Assembly (NCBI GenBank): GCA_963792025.1
Contig: CAWBUS010000001.1
Coordinates: 310,001-374,000 of the forward strand
Source: Ginsengibacter sp963792025
GTDB taxonomy: Bacteria; Bacteroidota; Bacteroidia; Chitinophagales; Chitinophagaceae
Length of the DNA: 64,000 bases
Direction of reading: 5' to 3'
How positions within the stretch are numbered: position 1 is the stretch's first letter; every line of letters starts with the position of its first letter. The notes beneath the pieces are model-generated. The model searched no databases, was not told the DNA's origin, and saw only the letters and a program-made list of their open reading frames with translations. Of this stretch, positions 10,253 to 18,365 are shown piece by piece. Both the position numbers and the translations under genes were made by a program.

Positions 10253-11326
10253 ATGAAAATATTTTTCATCTTTGTTTTCTTTGCAGGGATTACCAGCAGC
10301 TTTAATTGTAAAAAAAGCCCATCCAATTCCACGCCGATCCACATAGATACATTGCCGGTTGACACAACACATCATGTAGACACGTTACCCGTTGTCAATA
10401 CTTTTTTTGCGAAAGGAGCAGACGTCAGCTGGATTACACAAATGGAATCGCAGGGGTTCCAATTTTATAACGGAAGCGGTGTTCAACAGGATATTTTCCA
10501 GGTTTTGAAATCTGAAGGAATAAATTCTGTCAGGCTTCGTGCATGGGTAAATCCTGCAGACGGATATAACAACACGGATGATGTTGTGGCAAAAGCTATC
10601 CGTGCAAAAGATGCAGGGATGAAAATTATGATTGACTTTCATTATAGCGATACCTGGGCAGACCCAGGTCATCAAACAACTCCTGCTGCATGGGCAAATG
10701 AAAATATCAACGACTTGCAAATTTCAGTTCATGATTACACCGTTAGTGTAATGGATTCATTAAAGGCAAATGGGATATTTGCTGACTGGGTGCAGGTTGG
10801 TAACGAAACCAATGATGGTATGCTGTGGCCTTTAGGGAGGGCAGACTCGTCAATGGCGAATTTTGCATTGCTTGTAAACGCGGGATATAATGGCGTAAAA
10901 TCAGTTAGCGACAGTTCAAAAGTTATTATTCATATTTCCAATGGATATGATAACAGCTTATTCCGCTGGGTGTTTGATGGTTTAAAAAATAATGGTGCTA
11001 AATGGGATATTATCGGCATGTCACTGTATCCGCCAGCCAATTCGTGGAGTACTTATAATATTCAATGCCAGAGCAACATGAGCGACATGATTGCCAGGTA
11101 TAATAAACCGCTAATGATATGTGAAGTGGGCATGAGCTGGACAGATTCAAGCGCATGCAATTCTTTCATAAGTGATCTCATTGCAAAAACAAAATCGGTT
11201 AGCGGAAACAAAGGATTGGGCGTTTTTTACTGGGAGCCAGAGGCCTATAATAACTGGCAGGGCTACTCGCTGGGAGCTTTTGATAATTCAGGTAAACCCA
11301 CTGTTGCATTGGATGCGTTTAAATAA
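10253..11326 (+). CDS. ganA: GH53 arabinogalactan endo-beta-1,4-galactanase, lipoprotein
   Basis: It hydrolyses internal beta-1,4-galactosyl bonds of galactan side chains of pectin. The family pattern is complete: KGADVSWITQME near residue 45, SVRLRAWVNPADGYN, the invariant DFHYSDTWADPG, the acid/base Glu in QVGNETNDGMLWP (about residue 185) and the nucleophile Glu in LMICEVGMSW (about residue 287). The N-terminus MKIFFIFVFFAG...SSFNCKKS looks like a lipoprotein signal, so the enzyme probably sits on the cell surface. At 357 residues it is a normal single-domain GH53 length. It lies 49 bp upstream of the GH2-GH53 fusion and was probably transcribed with it. B. thetaiotaomicron has a comparable galactan PUL with GH53 and GH2 enzymes, which supports the substrate assignment. 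Confidence 0.92.
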   Translation: MKIFFIFVFFAGITSSFNCKKSPSNSTPIHIDTLPVDTTHHVDTLPVVNTFFAKGADVSWITQMESQGFQFYNGSGVQQDIFQVLKSEGINSVRLRAWVNPADGYNNTDDVVAKAIRAKDAGMKIMIDFHYSDTWADPGHQTTPAAWANENINDLQISVHDYTVSVMDSLKANGIFADWVQVGNETNDGMLWPLGRADSSMANFALLVNAGYNGVKSVSDSSKVIIHISNGYDNSLFRWVFDGLKNNGAKWDIIGMSLYPPANSWSTYNIQCQSNMSDMIARYNKPLMICEVGMSWTDSSACNSFISDLIAKTKSVSGNKGLGVFYWEPEAYNNWQGYSLGAFDNSGKPTVALDAFK

Positions 11327-11374
11327 TATCAGCGATATTTTTTTGAACGGCGTATTGCAATAAAATTAGCTTAT

Positions 11375-14300
11375 ATGAAAAGAATCTTCCGCCAAATATT
11401 GGCTATCGCCACACTATTTTTTTATTCTAATAAATTTTGTTGTGCACAAAATATCCTGTCTGGCAGGCATATCAATTTTGATAACGACTGGAAATTTCAT
11501 TTTGGAAACGCTTCCGATGCTTCAAAAGATTTCAACTATTCTATTGCTAATATATTTTCTAAAACGGGCAAAGGAGATGGAAGTGCAGTTGATATAAAAT
11601 TTAATGATAGCTCATGGCGAACATTAAACGTTCCTCATGATTGGGCAGTGGAACTTCCTTTTGTGAATTCACCCAATTTTGATGTGATGGCTCATGGCTA
11701 CAAGCCCGTTGGTGGTCTGTTTCCTGAAACAAGCATTGGCTGGTATCGTAAACATTTTTTAGTTGATAGAAAAGATTCGGGCCGGCGTTTTCAAATTCAG
11801 TTTGATGGAATTTTTCGCGATGCAAATGTTTGGCTTAATGGAATTTATCTCGGGAATAATAAAAGTGGATACATAGGTTTTGCATACGACATTACGGATT
11901 TTATTAACTACCATAAGGAGAATATTATCGTAGTAAGAGTTGATGCTACGCAATATGAAGGATGGTTTTATGAAGGCGCCGGCATTTATCGCCATGTATG
12001 GCTTAACGAATATAATAACGTACACATTGGAAATGACGGAACTTTTGTTTACACAACTGTTGTTAATAGCAAGGCCTCTATAAACCTCGAAACACCTGTT
12101 GAAAATCAAAACTTCAATTCAACAAATTGTACCATCAGCTCAATTATTACTGACCGGGTTGGAAAGGTTGTTGGGCAAACAAGTGAACAACCGGTTTCAT
12201 TAAACGTAAATGAATTTAAAATCATCAAACAAAAAATTTCATTATCAAACCCAAAACTATGGTCCATTGATGATCCATATTTATACAGAATAACTACTAT
12301 CATTAAAGCCAATGGAAAGATTATAGACGCTGATAAAAAAAGATTTGGAATAAGAACAATTAATGTAACCAAAGACGGCTTGTTTCTAAACGGAAAATAT
12401 ATTAAAGTTAAGGGTGTTTGCGATCACCAGGACCATGCAGGCGTTGGAAGTGCTTTACCTGACTACCTCCAATATTACCGTATAGGATTATTAAAACAAA
12501 TGGGAGCGAACGCTTACCGCACTACACACAATCCGCCGACGCCGGAATTGCTGGATGCATGTGATAGCTTAGGAATTCTGGTGCTCGACGAGACGAGATT
12601 ATTGAACAGCAGTCATGAATATATCAACAAGTTTGAAAGGCTGATATTACGAGACCGTAGTCATCCTTCGGTTTTTATGTGGTCTATCGGCAATGAAGAA
12701 GGATATATTCAAACTAACAGTACCGGTAAACGAATTGCACAAACTTTGCTGGCAAAACAAAAAGAACTTGATCACTCACGTACAAGCACATACGCTGCAG
12801 ACGTTGCTAATATTTACCGGGGAGTTAATGAAGTTATTCCGGTAAGAGGATTTAATTACCGCATTCTGGGTATGGATCCTTATCATAAAGATCATCCGGA
12901 ACAACCCATTATCGGAACAGAGATGGGAAGCACGGTAACGACAAGAGGTATTTATGAAAAAGATACCGTTAGCGCATACCTGCCGGATGAAGATATAACG
13001 GCGCCATGGTGGGCAAATACCGCAGAACAATGGTGGTCACTGGCTGCGGTGAGACCATGGTGGATGGGTGGTTTTGTATGGACCGGTTTTGACTATCGGG
13101 GAGAACCCACTCCATTTGAATGGCCGAACATTAATTCACATTTTGGGATTATGGATATGTGTGGCTTCCCTAAAAATATTTATTATTATTATCAATCGTG
13201 GTGGACAGATAAAGATGTGTTGCACATTGCTCCGCATTGGAACTGGAAAGGCAAAGAAGGTCAGCCGGTCGATGTATGGGTTTACAGTAATGCCGATAAT
13301 GTTGAACTGTTTTTAAATGGAAAAAGTTTGGGTAAAAAAGATATGCCTCGTAACAGCCATCTTCAATGGGAAGTAAATTATGAGCCTGGCACTTTATCTG
13401 CGATAGCTTTTAAAAAGGGCAAGAAACTTACAGCAAGCGTTGAAACAACCGATCCTTCTGCAGAGGTCGTAATAACGCCTTACAAAACAACAATGCTGGC
13501 TGATGGAAAAGATGCAACGGTAATAAATGTAAGTGTTGTAGATAAACAGGGAAGAGAGGTCCCCGACGCGGATAATCTCATTCAATTTTCGATAACAGGA
13601 GATGCAAAAATAATTGGTGTAGGTAATGGCGATCCAAGCAGCCATGAACCTGATAAATGTGAAGATGGAAAATGGCAAAGGAACCTGTTCAATGGAAAAT
13701 GCCAGGTGATAGTGCAGGCAGGTAGTACACCAGGCACAATAAAATTCGAAGCAACCTCGCAGGGCTTATGGAAGGGATCTACTGACATAGTAACGGTAGA
13801 GCCCGCAGGTAAAAGTATAACTGGTAAAAATAATATTCAGAATAAATTTTTAAGAACTGCTACGTTACATCCAAAAGGAAAAATATTGGGTGCCGATATT
13901 TCCTTTTTACCTCAACTTGAAGCGAGAGGTATACAATTTTCAGATAACGGTGTAAATAAAGACGCCATTGAAATTTTGAAAGATCACGGGTTCAATTATA
14001 TCAGGTTACGAATATTTGTTGATCCTGCTAACGATAGCGGCTATTCGCCGAAAAAAGGCTTTTGCGATTTACAGCACACGCTTGAAATGGCAAAGCGCAT
14101 TAAAGCTGCGGGAATGAAATTTCTTCTTGACTTTCATTATAGCGATACCTGGGCTGATCCGGGAAAGCAATATACACCTGCCGCGTGGAAAGGATTAAAT
14201 TTTAGGGAGCAGACTAACAAGTTGTATGATTATACGAAACAAGTTCTAATTGAATTAAAGAAACAGGGAACATTACCTGATATGGTTCAAACGGGTAATG

Positions 14301-14791
14301 AAATTAATCATGGAATATTATGGCCTGGCGGTAATATTCAACATCCTGATAGTCTTGCTGCACTCTTGAAAGCCGCGATAGCCGCTGTGAGAGATGTTGA
14401 TCCGAAAATTATTGTGATGCTGCATATTGCATTAGGTGGCCAAAACGCAGAATCGGAATTCTTTCTTGATAATATGATTAATCGCGGAGTAACGTTCGAT
14501 GTTATCGGAGAATCTTATTATCCAAAGTGGCACGGTACCTTACAGGACCTTCAAGGTAACTTAACGGCACTTAAAGAGAAATATGGTAAGCCAGTTATCG
14601 TGGCGGAATATTCTCAACTTAAAAATGAAGTAAATAAAATTGCGTTTACGCTTCCGGGTGATAAACTTGAAGGAACCTTTATATGGGAACCGCTAAACAC
14701 ATGGGAATCTGTTTTCGATAAGAATGGTAAATCTAATGAGTTTATGAAAGTGTACGATACAATCAGTAAGGATTATAAAATCCCTGAATAA
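11375..14791 (+). CDS. Two-catalytic-domain enzyme: GH2 beta-galactosidase fused to GH53 endo-galactanase
   Basis: The 1138-residue protein has a signal peptide ending near FCCAQN. A full GH2 enzyme follows: jelly-roll N-domain with NVPHDWAVELPF, FEGIYR-like YEGAGIYRHVWL, acid/base Glu in SIGNEEGY (about residue 439), nucleophile Glu in IIGTEMGS (about 514), and a C-terminal Ig-like part with DGKDATVINVSVVDKQGREVPDA (about 705-730). From about residue 835 a second enzyme starts at LGADISFLPQLEARG. It carries RLRIFVDPAND, DFHYSDTWADPG, the acid/base Glu in TGNEINHGILWP (about 974) and the nucleophile Glu in VIVAEYSQL (about 1077), all GH53 hallmarks. One chain could therefore cut galactan internally and release galactose. 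The GH2 part is about 800 residues, normal for secreted Bacteroidota GH2. Export is expected; the final location is not clear. Confidence 0.92.
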   Translation: MKRIFRQILAIATLFFYSNKFCCAQNILSGRHINFDNDWKFHFGNASDASKDFNYSIANIFSKTGKGDGSAVDIKFNDSSWRTLNVPHDWAVELPFVNSPNFDVMAHGYKPVGGLFPETSIGWYRKHFLVDRKDSGRRFQIQFDGIFRDANVWLNGIYLGNNKSGYIGFAYDITDFINYHKENIIVVRVDATQYEGWFYEGAGIYRHVWLNEYNNVHIGNDGTFVYTTVVNSKASINLETPVENQNFNSTNCTISSIITDRVGKVVGQTSEQPVSLNVNEFKIIKQKISLSNPKLWSIDDPYLYRITTIIKANGKIIDADKKRFGIRTINVTKDGLFLNGKYIKVKGVCDHQDHAGVGSALPDYLQYYRIGLLKQMGANAYRTTHNPPTPELLDACDSLGILVLDETRLLNSSHEYINKFERLILRDRSHPSVFMWSIGNEEGYIQTNSTGKRIAQTLLAKQKELDHSRTSTYAADVANIYRGVNEVIPVRGFNYRILGMDPYHKDHPEQPIIGTEMGSTVTTRGIYEKDTVSAYLPDEDITAPWWANTAEQWWSLAAVRPWWMGGFVWTGFDYRGEPTPFEWPNINSHFGIMDMCGFPKNIYYYYQSWWTDKDVLHIAPHWNWKGKEGQPVDVWVYSNADNVELFLNGKSLGKKDMPRNSHLQWEVNYEPGTLSAIAFKKGKKLTASVETTDPSAEVVITPYKTTMLADGKDATVINVSVVDKQGREVPDADNLIQFSITGDAKIIGVGNGDPSSHEPDKCEDGKWQRNLFNGKCQVIVQAGSTPGTIKFEATSQGLWKGSTDIVTVEPAGKSITGKNNIQNKFLRTATLHPKGKILGADISFLPQLEARGIQFSDNGVNKDAIEILKDHGFNYIRLRIFVDPANDSGYSPKKGFCDLQHTLEMAKRIKAAGMKFLLDFHYSDTWADPGKQYTPAAWKGLNFREQTNKLYDYTKQVLIELKKQGTLPDMVQTGNEINHGILWPGGNIQHPDSLAALLKAAIAAVRDVDPKIIVMLHIALGGQNAESEFFLDNMINRGVTFDVIGESYYPKWHGTLQDLQGNLTALKEKYGKPVIVAEYSQLKNEVNKIAFTLPGDKLEGTFIWEPLNTWESVFDKNGKSNEFMKVYDTISKDYKIPE

Positions 14792-14847
14792 TAATCCAAA
14801 GTATAAAAATCAACCGGGTAATAAATATCTTTTTTAATTAAAATTTT

Positions 14848-15360
14848 ATGGATACTCAATTTAGAGACGAGTTTATTAATCAGTCTGTTTACAGGATTAA
14901 TGAAAATACCAAACGGATTTTGAAGAGTTTACAAGAGATTGATGAAACAGAAACCTGGCAACGTTCCAACGAAAATTCAAATAGTATCGGTAACATTATT
15001 TTGCATTTGTGCGGTAACATAAGGCAGTACATTATTTCGTCGTTAGGAGAAACAGAAGATGTTCGGATAAGGGATGAGGAATTTTCCGCGCAAGACGGGT
15101 TTAATAAAAGTGAATTACTTGCCAAACTAAACGCTACTATTAACGATGCGATCGGGGTAATAGAAAGCGCAGATCAAAAAAGACTTCTGAAAAAATACGC
15201 TGTGCAGGGATTTGACTTATCCGGGATCGGCATTATTATTCATGTTACCGAACATTATTCTTATCACACCGGGCAAATTGCTTTTTGGATAAAGCAATTA
15301 AAAAATAAAGACCTTGGATTTTATGCAGGTGTTAATTTGAATGTGAAAAATGAAAACTAA
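14848..15360 (+). CDS. DinB-family (DUF1572-like) putative metal-binding protein
   Basis: This 170-residue cytosolic protein is mostly helical. It has His residues placed as in DinB four-helix bundles: one in NIILHLCGNIRQY (about residue 52), then HVTEHYSYHTGQI (about 132-144), where two or three His would complete a divalent-metal site. DinB relatives include thiol-dependent S-transferases, but most bacterial members have no assigned reaction. It starts 56 bp after the GH2-GH53 gene on the same strand. It could be cotranscribed, though nothing ties it to galactan use. Confidence 0.75.
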   Translation: MDTQFRDEFINQSVYRINENTKRILKSLQEIDETETWQRSNENSNSIGNIILHLCGNIRQYIISSLGETEDVRIRDEEFSAQDGFNKSELLAKLNATINDAIGVIESADQKRLLKKYAVQGFDLSGIGIIIHVTEHYSYHTGQIAFWIKQLKNKDLGFYAGVNLNVKNEN

Positions 15361-15409
15361 AAAAGGATAAAAATTTTACAGGTTTCTTTGCTTCGGATAA
15401 AAATTGAAT

Positions 15410-16525
15410 TCACTTTTCCTGGACGGTCGCCTTGTAATTTTTAGTAAATACTTCCTGTTCTTTTACATGATTGGATAGTGTATTTAATGCATATTCTATG
15501 TCGCCTGTATCTAAAGTTAACGTAGCTTTTGATTGATTTACTTCTTTTAATTTTCTCCTGGCGGAGGCAATCTTTTTTTCTATATCATTGAACGTTGATT
15601 GCACTTCAGCATCCGTTTTATCGGGCTTAAACTGGTTATTACGGTAGGCTATAAAATTATTAAACTCATTAGTTGCGCTGTTATAATCTGCAATAGCATC
15701 ATTGTATAATACGGAATCTCTTACCTGGTAAATTATTTCTATCTCAAACCTCAACTGCTTTAGTTTGGTGCTGATCATACTGTTAGGTACACCATTATTT
15801 TGAATCCTGTTATAAGCCGAAGTGTATTTCTGGAGTGGTTCGGCGTTTTCAAATTTGCTTAGTGTATCTACATAATTAAAATAGGCAGTCCCGTTTTTTG
15901 ATTTTATATTATCATTATTAAATTCCTTATAAGTAACAGGGTAATCCAGCAGCTGAAACATAGGATCGAAGGGCATATGACTTTGTATAAAAACGGAGGG
16001 TGGTACCTGGAAATATTTAATATTTACCGATTCGTATCCCGCTGGTCCTGCATCCCATGTTGGATCATAAAGCGACCATTTGTTATCAGTACAAACAATA
16101 TTCCAGGCGTGAGATGTTCTATCAACAGAATTACTTTGTCTCGTATAACCTTCAACAGCAAAAGACTTTAACCCGGCCTTTCTGCAGATATCATCAAAGA
16201 TGGCTGCAAAATTTTGGCAAACACCTTTTCTTCTTCTAAGTGCAAAAGTTACCAACTGATCCCGGTCTTCGTCCAGGATGATCCGGTGTAAGCTGTCCGT
16301 ACTATATTTTATGTGAGATATTACCCAGATGTAAGCGGCACGCACTTTCTTAGTTTCTGTATCAAAATGAGAATTTATGTACGCAGCTATGTCGGCCGTT
16401 GAATTGGTTTGAGAAGCTGGAATATTAAGAGCCACCCTGTCGGTTTCTCTATAGTCGTTCTCATCCTGGGCATAGGTGTTATATAATAAGCAAAGAAAGA
16501 CGATAAGGGGAACCAGGCGTTTCAT
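15410..16525 (-). CDS. Exported transglutaminase-like (cysteine protease fold) protein
   Basis: A signal peptide (MKRLVPLIVFLCLLYNTYAQ) precedes a transglutaminase-like core. The core contains AAYIWVISHIKYSTDS, the nucleophile Cys in RKGVCQNFAAIF (about residue 118), His in TSHAWNIV (about 157) and Asp in LYDPTWDAG (about 173), so the Cys-His-Asp triad is present. Residues about 250-345 are charged and likely coiled-coil. Such periplasmic proteins are common in Bacteroidota. They are often cysteine peptidases or cross-linking enzymes, and the substrate is unknown. It ends convergently with the DinB-like gene. Confidence 0.85.
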   Translation of the reverse strand: MKRLVPLIVFLCLLYNTYAQDENDYRETDRVALNIPASQTNSTADIAAYINSHFDTETKKVRAAYIWVISHIKYSTDSLHRIILDEDRDQLVTFALRRRKGVCQNFAAIFDDICRKAGLKSFAVEGYTRQSNSVDRTSHAWNIVCTDNKWSLYDPTWDAGPAGYESVNIKYFQVPPSVFIQSHMPFDPMFQLLDYPVTYKEFNNDNIKSKNGTAYFNYVDTLSKFENAEPLQKYTSAYNRIQNNGVPNSMISTKLKQLRFEIEIIYQVRDSVLYNDAIADYNSATNEFNNFIAYRNNQFKPDKTDAEVQSTFNDIEKKIASARRKLKEVNQSKATLTLDTGDIEYALNTLSNHVKEQEVFTKNYKATVQEK

Positions 16526-16577
16526 ATTCTAAAGTTAAAATATGCACCTGAATTGATATTGCTAAATTTTGACACAA

Positions 16578-16610
16578 AAAGGGCGATAACTTTTATAGTT
16601 ATCACCCTTT
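16578..16610 (-). terminator. Bidirectional-looking hairpin terminator downstream of the heat-shock gene
   Basis: AAAGGGCGATAAC (16578-16590) pairs with GTTATCACCCTTT (16598-16610) around a 7-nt loop. It is flanked by A5 on the left and A8 on the right, so on the minus strand the stem is followed by T5. It lies just after the Hsp20 stop. Confidence 0.75.
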
Positions 16611-16632
16611 AAAAAAAACCGTTTAATGCCGT

Positions 16633-17028
16633 TTAGCTGATTTTTATCTCGTGCTTCACCGCTTCTTTACCGGGTATAACGGGCAAGGTTACCTGCAAAA
16701 CGCCATCCACATATTTAGCGGAGATATTTCCTGCATCAATGGTTTCATCCAGCGTAAAAGTTCTTTCAAAACCTCCGCGGCTGTATTCCCGCCTGACCCA
16801 ATCTTGCTTTGGAAATCCCTCCGGTGGCGTGTAAGAAATGATCAGATCATTTCCCTGCACATCTAATTTAAAATGTTCGCGGATGCGTCCCGGTGCAAAC
16901 ACCAACATTTCATAGCTTGTTTCAGTTTTGAAAATGTTGACTGCAGCTCTTTGCATGGAGCGGATGGACAGGTGCTGATGCCTGCCTCCGTAATTGCCTT
17001 TTGCGGCACTTGACTGATTGTAGTACAT
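16633..17028 (-). CDS. Hsp20/alpha-crystallin family small heat-shock protein
   Basis: This 131-residue ATP-independent holdase chaperone prevents aggregation of unfolding proteins. The alpha-crystallin domain spans about residues 30-130. It includes YEMLVFAPGRIREHFKLDVQGNDLIIS, the FERTFTLDETID strand and the conserved VDGVLQVTLPV motif. It is transcribed divergently from the ECF sigma gene. A promoter identical in motif and spacing to the one before the sigma gene lies 31 bp upstream (17059-17087), so I infer that this sigma factor controls it. The N-terminal arm is short and Gln/Gly/His-rich. Confidence 0.92.
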   Translation of the reverse strand: MYYNQSSAAKGNYGGRHQHLSIRSMQRAAVNIFKTETSYEMLVFAPGRIREHFKLDVQGNDLIISYTPPEGFPKQDWVRREYSRGGFERTFTLDETIDAGNISAKYVDGVLQVTLPVIPGKEAVKHEIKIS

Positions 17029-17058
17029 GTTTTTATTTTTTAAATGAATAATACCAAC

Positions 17059-17087
17059 GTAGACGAATGAGGTAGAGAAATGTTTTA
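17059..17087 (-). promoter_or_regulatory. ECF-type promoter of the hsp20 gene
   Basis: Read on the minus strand, TAAAACA and TTCGTCTAC are separated by 13 bases. CGTCTA resembles -10 elements of many ECF sigma factors, and AAAAC sits 16 bases upstream of it as a -35. The same two blocks with the same spacing occur before the divergent sigma gene. Transcription would start about 24 nt before the hsp20 ATG. Confidence 0.65.
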
Positions 17088-17172
17088 TCTACAAGCAAAC
17101 CTGAGCCAATACTTGCTACTTGTTACCCGATACCTGGTACTTTCTTCCCGCTAACTAATTTCTTCTGATCTT

Positions 17173-17201
17173 TAAAACAAATTAACCAATGGTTCGTCTA
17201 C
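17173..17201 (+). promoter_or_regulatory. ECF-type promoter of the sigma-factor gene (probable autoregulation)
   Basis: TAAAACA (17173-17179), 13 bases, then TTCGTCTAC (17193-17201) exactly match the motif before hsp20. The -10 ends only about 8 bases before ATG 17209. The message would therefore be almost leaderless, unless translation starts at the in-frame ATG at 17239. Confidence 0.65.
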
Positions 17202-17208
17202 CTGTATA

Positions 17209-17790
17209 ATGGATGACGCACTTAATATAGCAACTCAAATGGCCGCCGACCGCAGTAATAAAATTACCGAGACAATTAAGGAGTACAGTCGGCGGCTGCT
17301 TGGTTTTATTAAGCAACGGGTTTCCGGTAATGAAGATGCTGAAGATATTCTGCAGGATGTCTTTTATCAATTTGCCGGAAGTACTGAGCCAATAGAACAG
17401 GTGGGAAGCTGGTTGTTTACAGTTGCCAGAAATAAGATTACCGATAGATATCGCAAACATAAATTGCCACTCGCCGATGATGTATTCGGTACATCAGAAA
17501 CAGATGAAGAAAGTTTTGATTGGAAGGAAATGTTGTTGGCCGCCGATAATAACCCGGAAACAGATTATTTGCGAAATTTATTCTGGGAAGAATTGGAGGT
17601 AGCGTTGCAGGAACTTCCTGCGCAACAAAGAGACGTCTTTGTTATGAATGAAATTGATGGAATTGCGTTTAAAGATATTGCTGAACAAACGGGGGTAAGT
17701 GTGGCCACGCTTATAAGCCGCAAGCGTTATGCAGTACTTCATTTGAGAGAAAAATTACAAGTGCTGAAAGATGAATTATTGAATTATTAA
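17209..17790 (+). CDS. ECF-type sigma-70 family RNA polymerase sigma factor
   Basis: This 193-residue sigma factor has region 2 (about residues 25-85: LLGFIKQRVSGNEDAEDILQDVFYQF ... VGSWLFTVARNKITDRYRK) and region 4 (about 125-185: LPAQQRDVFVMNEIDGIAFKDIAEQTGVSVATLISRKRYAVLHLRE). Region 3 is absent, as in ECF factors. The region-4 helix-turn-helix would read the -35 element. No FecR-type anti-sigma gene is adjacent; the next gene encodes a small membrane protein that could take that role. ATG 17209 is kept, but the ATG at 17239 (MAADRSNK) would leave a more ordinary leader after the predicted promoter. The identical promoter motif before this gene and hsp20 suggests an autoregulated protein-stress regulon. 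Confidence 0.93.
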   Translation: MDDALNIATQMAADRSNKITETIKEYSRRLLGFIKQRVSGNEDAEDILQDVFYQFAGSTEPIEQVGSWLFTVARNKITDRYRKHKLPLADDVFGTSETDEESFDWKEMLLAADNNPETDYLRNLFWEELEVALQELPAQQRDVFVMNEIDGIAFKDIAEQTGVSVATLISRKRYAVLHLREKLQVLKDELLNY

Positions 17791-17817
17791 GCCTTCGACA
17801 GGCTCAGGCTGACAAAG
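17791..17817 (+). repeat. REP-like intergenic palindromic element (possible)
   Basis: The sequence CCTTCGACAGGCTCAGG resembles a short extragenic element scattered through many bacterial genomes. Only one copy is seen here, so its repeat status needs the whole genome. It lies between the sigma gene and the small membrane protein. Confidence 0.3.
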
Positions 17818-17872
17818 GATGAGAAGATTTGAGTTAAAAACAATTTAAAAAAATATTATAAAATAAAATACA

Positions 17873-18241
17873 ATGAAAAGAGGCAAGTTCAAAATGATGA
17901 TATTGTTTCCAATCTTCTTTATTGCAGCCGTATTGTTATTTGGTGCAATAGTGATGTTGTTATGGAACAATATCCTGCCCGCCGTGGTGGGCGTAAAAAC
18001 CATCACATATTTGCAGGCGCTGGGAATATTGGTGTTGAGTAAAATTTTGTTTGGAGGTTTGGGACGAAGAGGAGGATGGCACAGGGGAAAACACGAAGAA
18101 TGGCGAAATAAATGGCAGGAAAAATGGGCCGCCATGACTCCTGAAGAAAGAGAAAAATTCAAAGCTGAATGGAAGAACCGTTGTGGTCGTGGGCGGTGGA
18201 ATATGCCACAGGAAAATACATCAGCAACAAAAGCCGAATAG
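17873..18241 (+). CDS. Small inner-membrane protein with charged Trp-rich tail, downstream of the ECF sigma gene
   Basis: I do not recognise a named family. The 122 residues contain two hydrophobic segments (about 9-32, FPIFFIAAVLLFGAIVMLLW, and about 43-60). A basic, tryptophan-rich tail follows with WRNKWQEKWAAMTPEEREKFKAEWKNRCG. The MTPEEREKFK phrase recalls the helical LTPEQ motif of Spy/CpxP-like stress proteins. The position 82 bp after the sigma gene and before a terminator implies one transcript. It is plausibly a membrane regulator or an effector of the sigma factor; this is inference. Confidence 0.7.
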   Translation: MKRGKFKMMILFPIFFIAAVLLFGAIVMLLWNNILPAVVGVKTITYLQALGILVLSKILFGGLGRRGGWHRGKHEEWRNKWQEKWAAMTPEEREKFKAEWKNRCGRGRWNMPQENTSATKAE

Positions 18242-18277
18242 TTATTCAAAGATTATTTGTAAATGCAATAATTTTTT

Positions 18278-18302
18278 ATCCCCGAAAGCCGGGGATTTTT
18301 TT
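18278..18302 (+). terminator. Intrinsic terminator of the sigma-factor operon
   Basis: ATCCCCG (18278-18284) pairs with CGGGGAT (18290-18296) around AAAGC and is followed by a T run to 18302. Confidence 0.85.
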
Positions 18303-18365
18303 TGAATTATTTTCAAATCACTCTTTCGCATTACCTTCAATTCATAATTTTTAAATTTTTAAGGA

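Noticed and set aside
17110..17155. ACTTGCTACTTGTTACCCGA-type imperfect short repeats near the sigma promoter
   Set aside because: They are irregular, with no clear unit or inverted symmetry, and may be ordinary intergenic drift; the ECF promoter blocks flank them.
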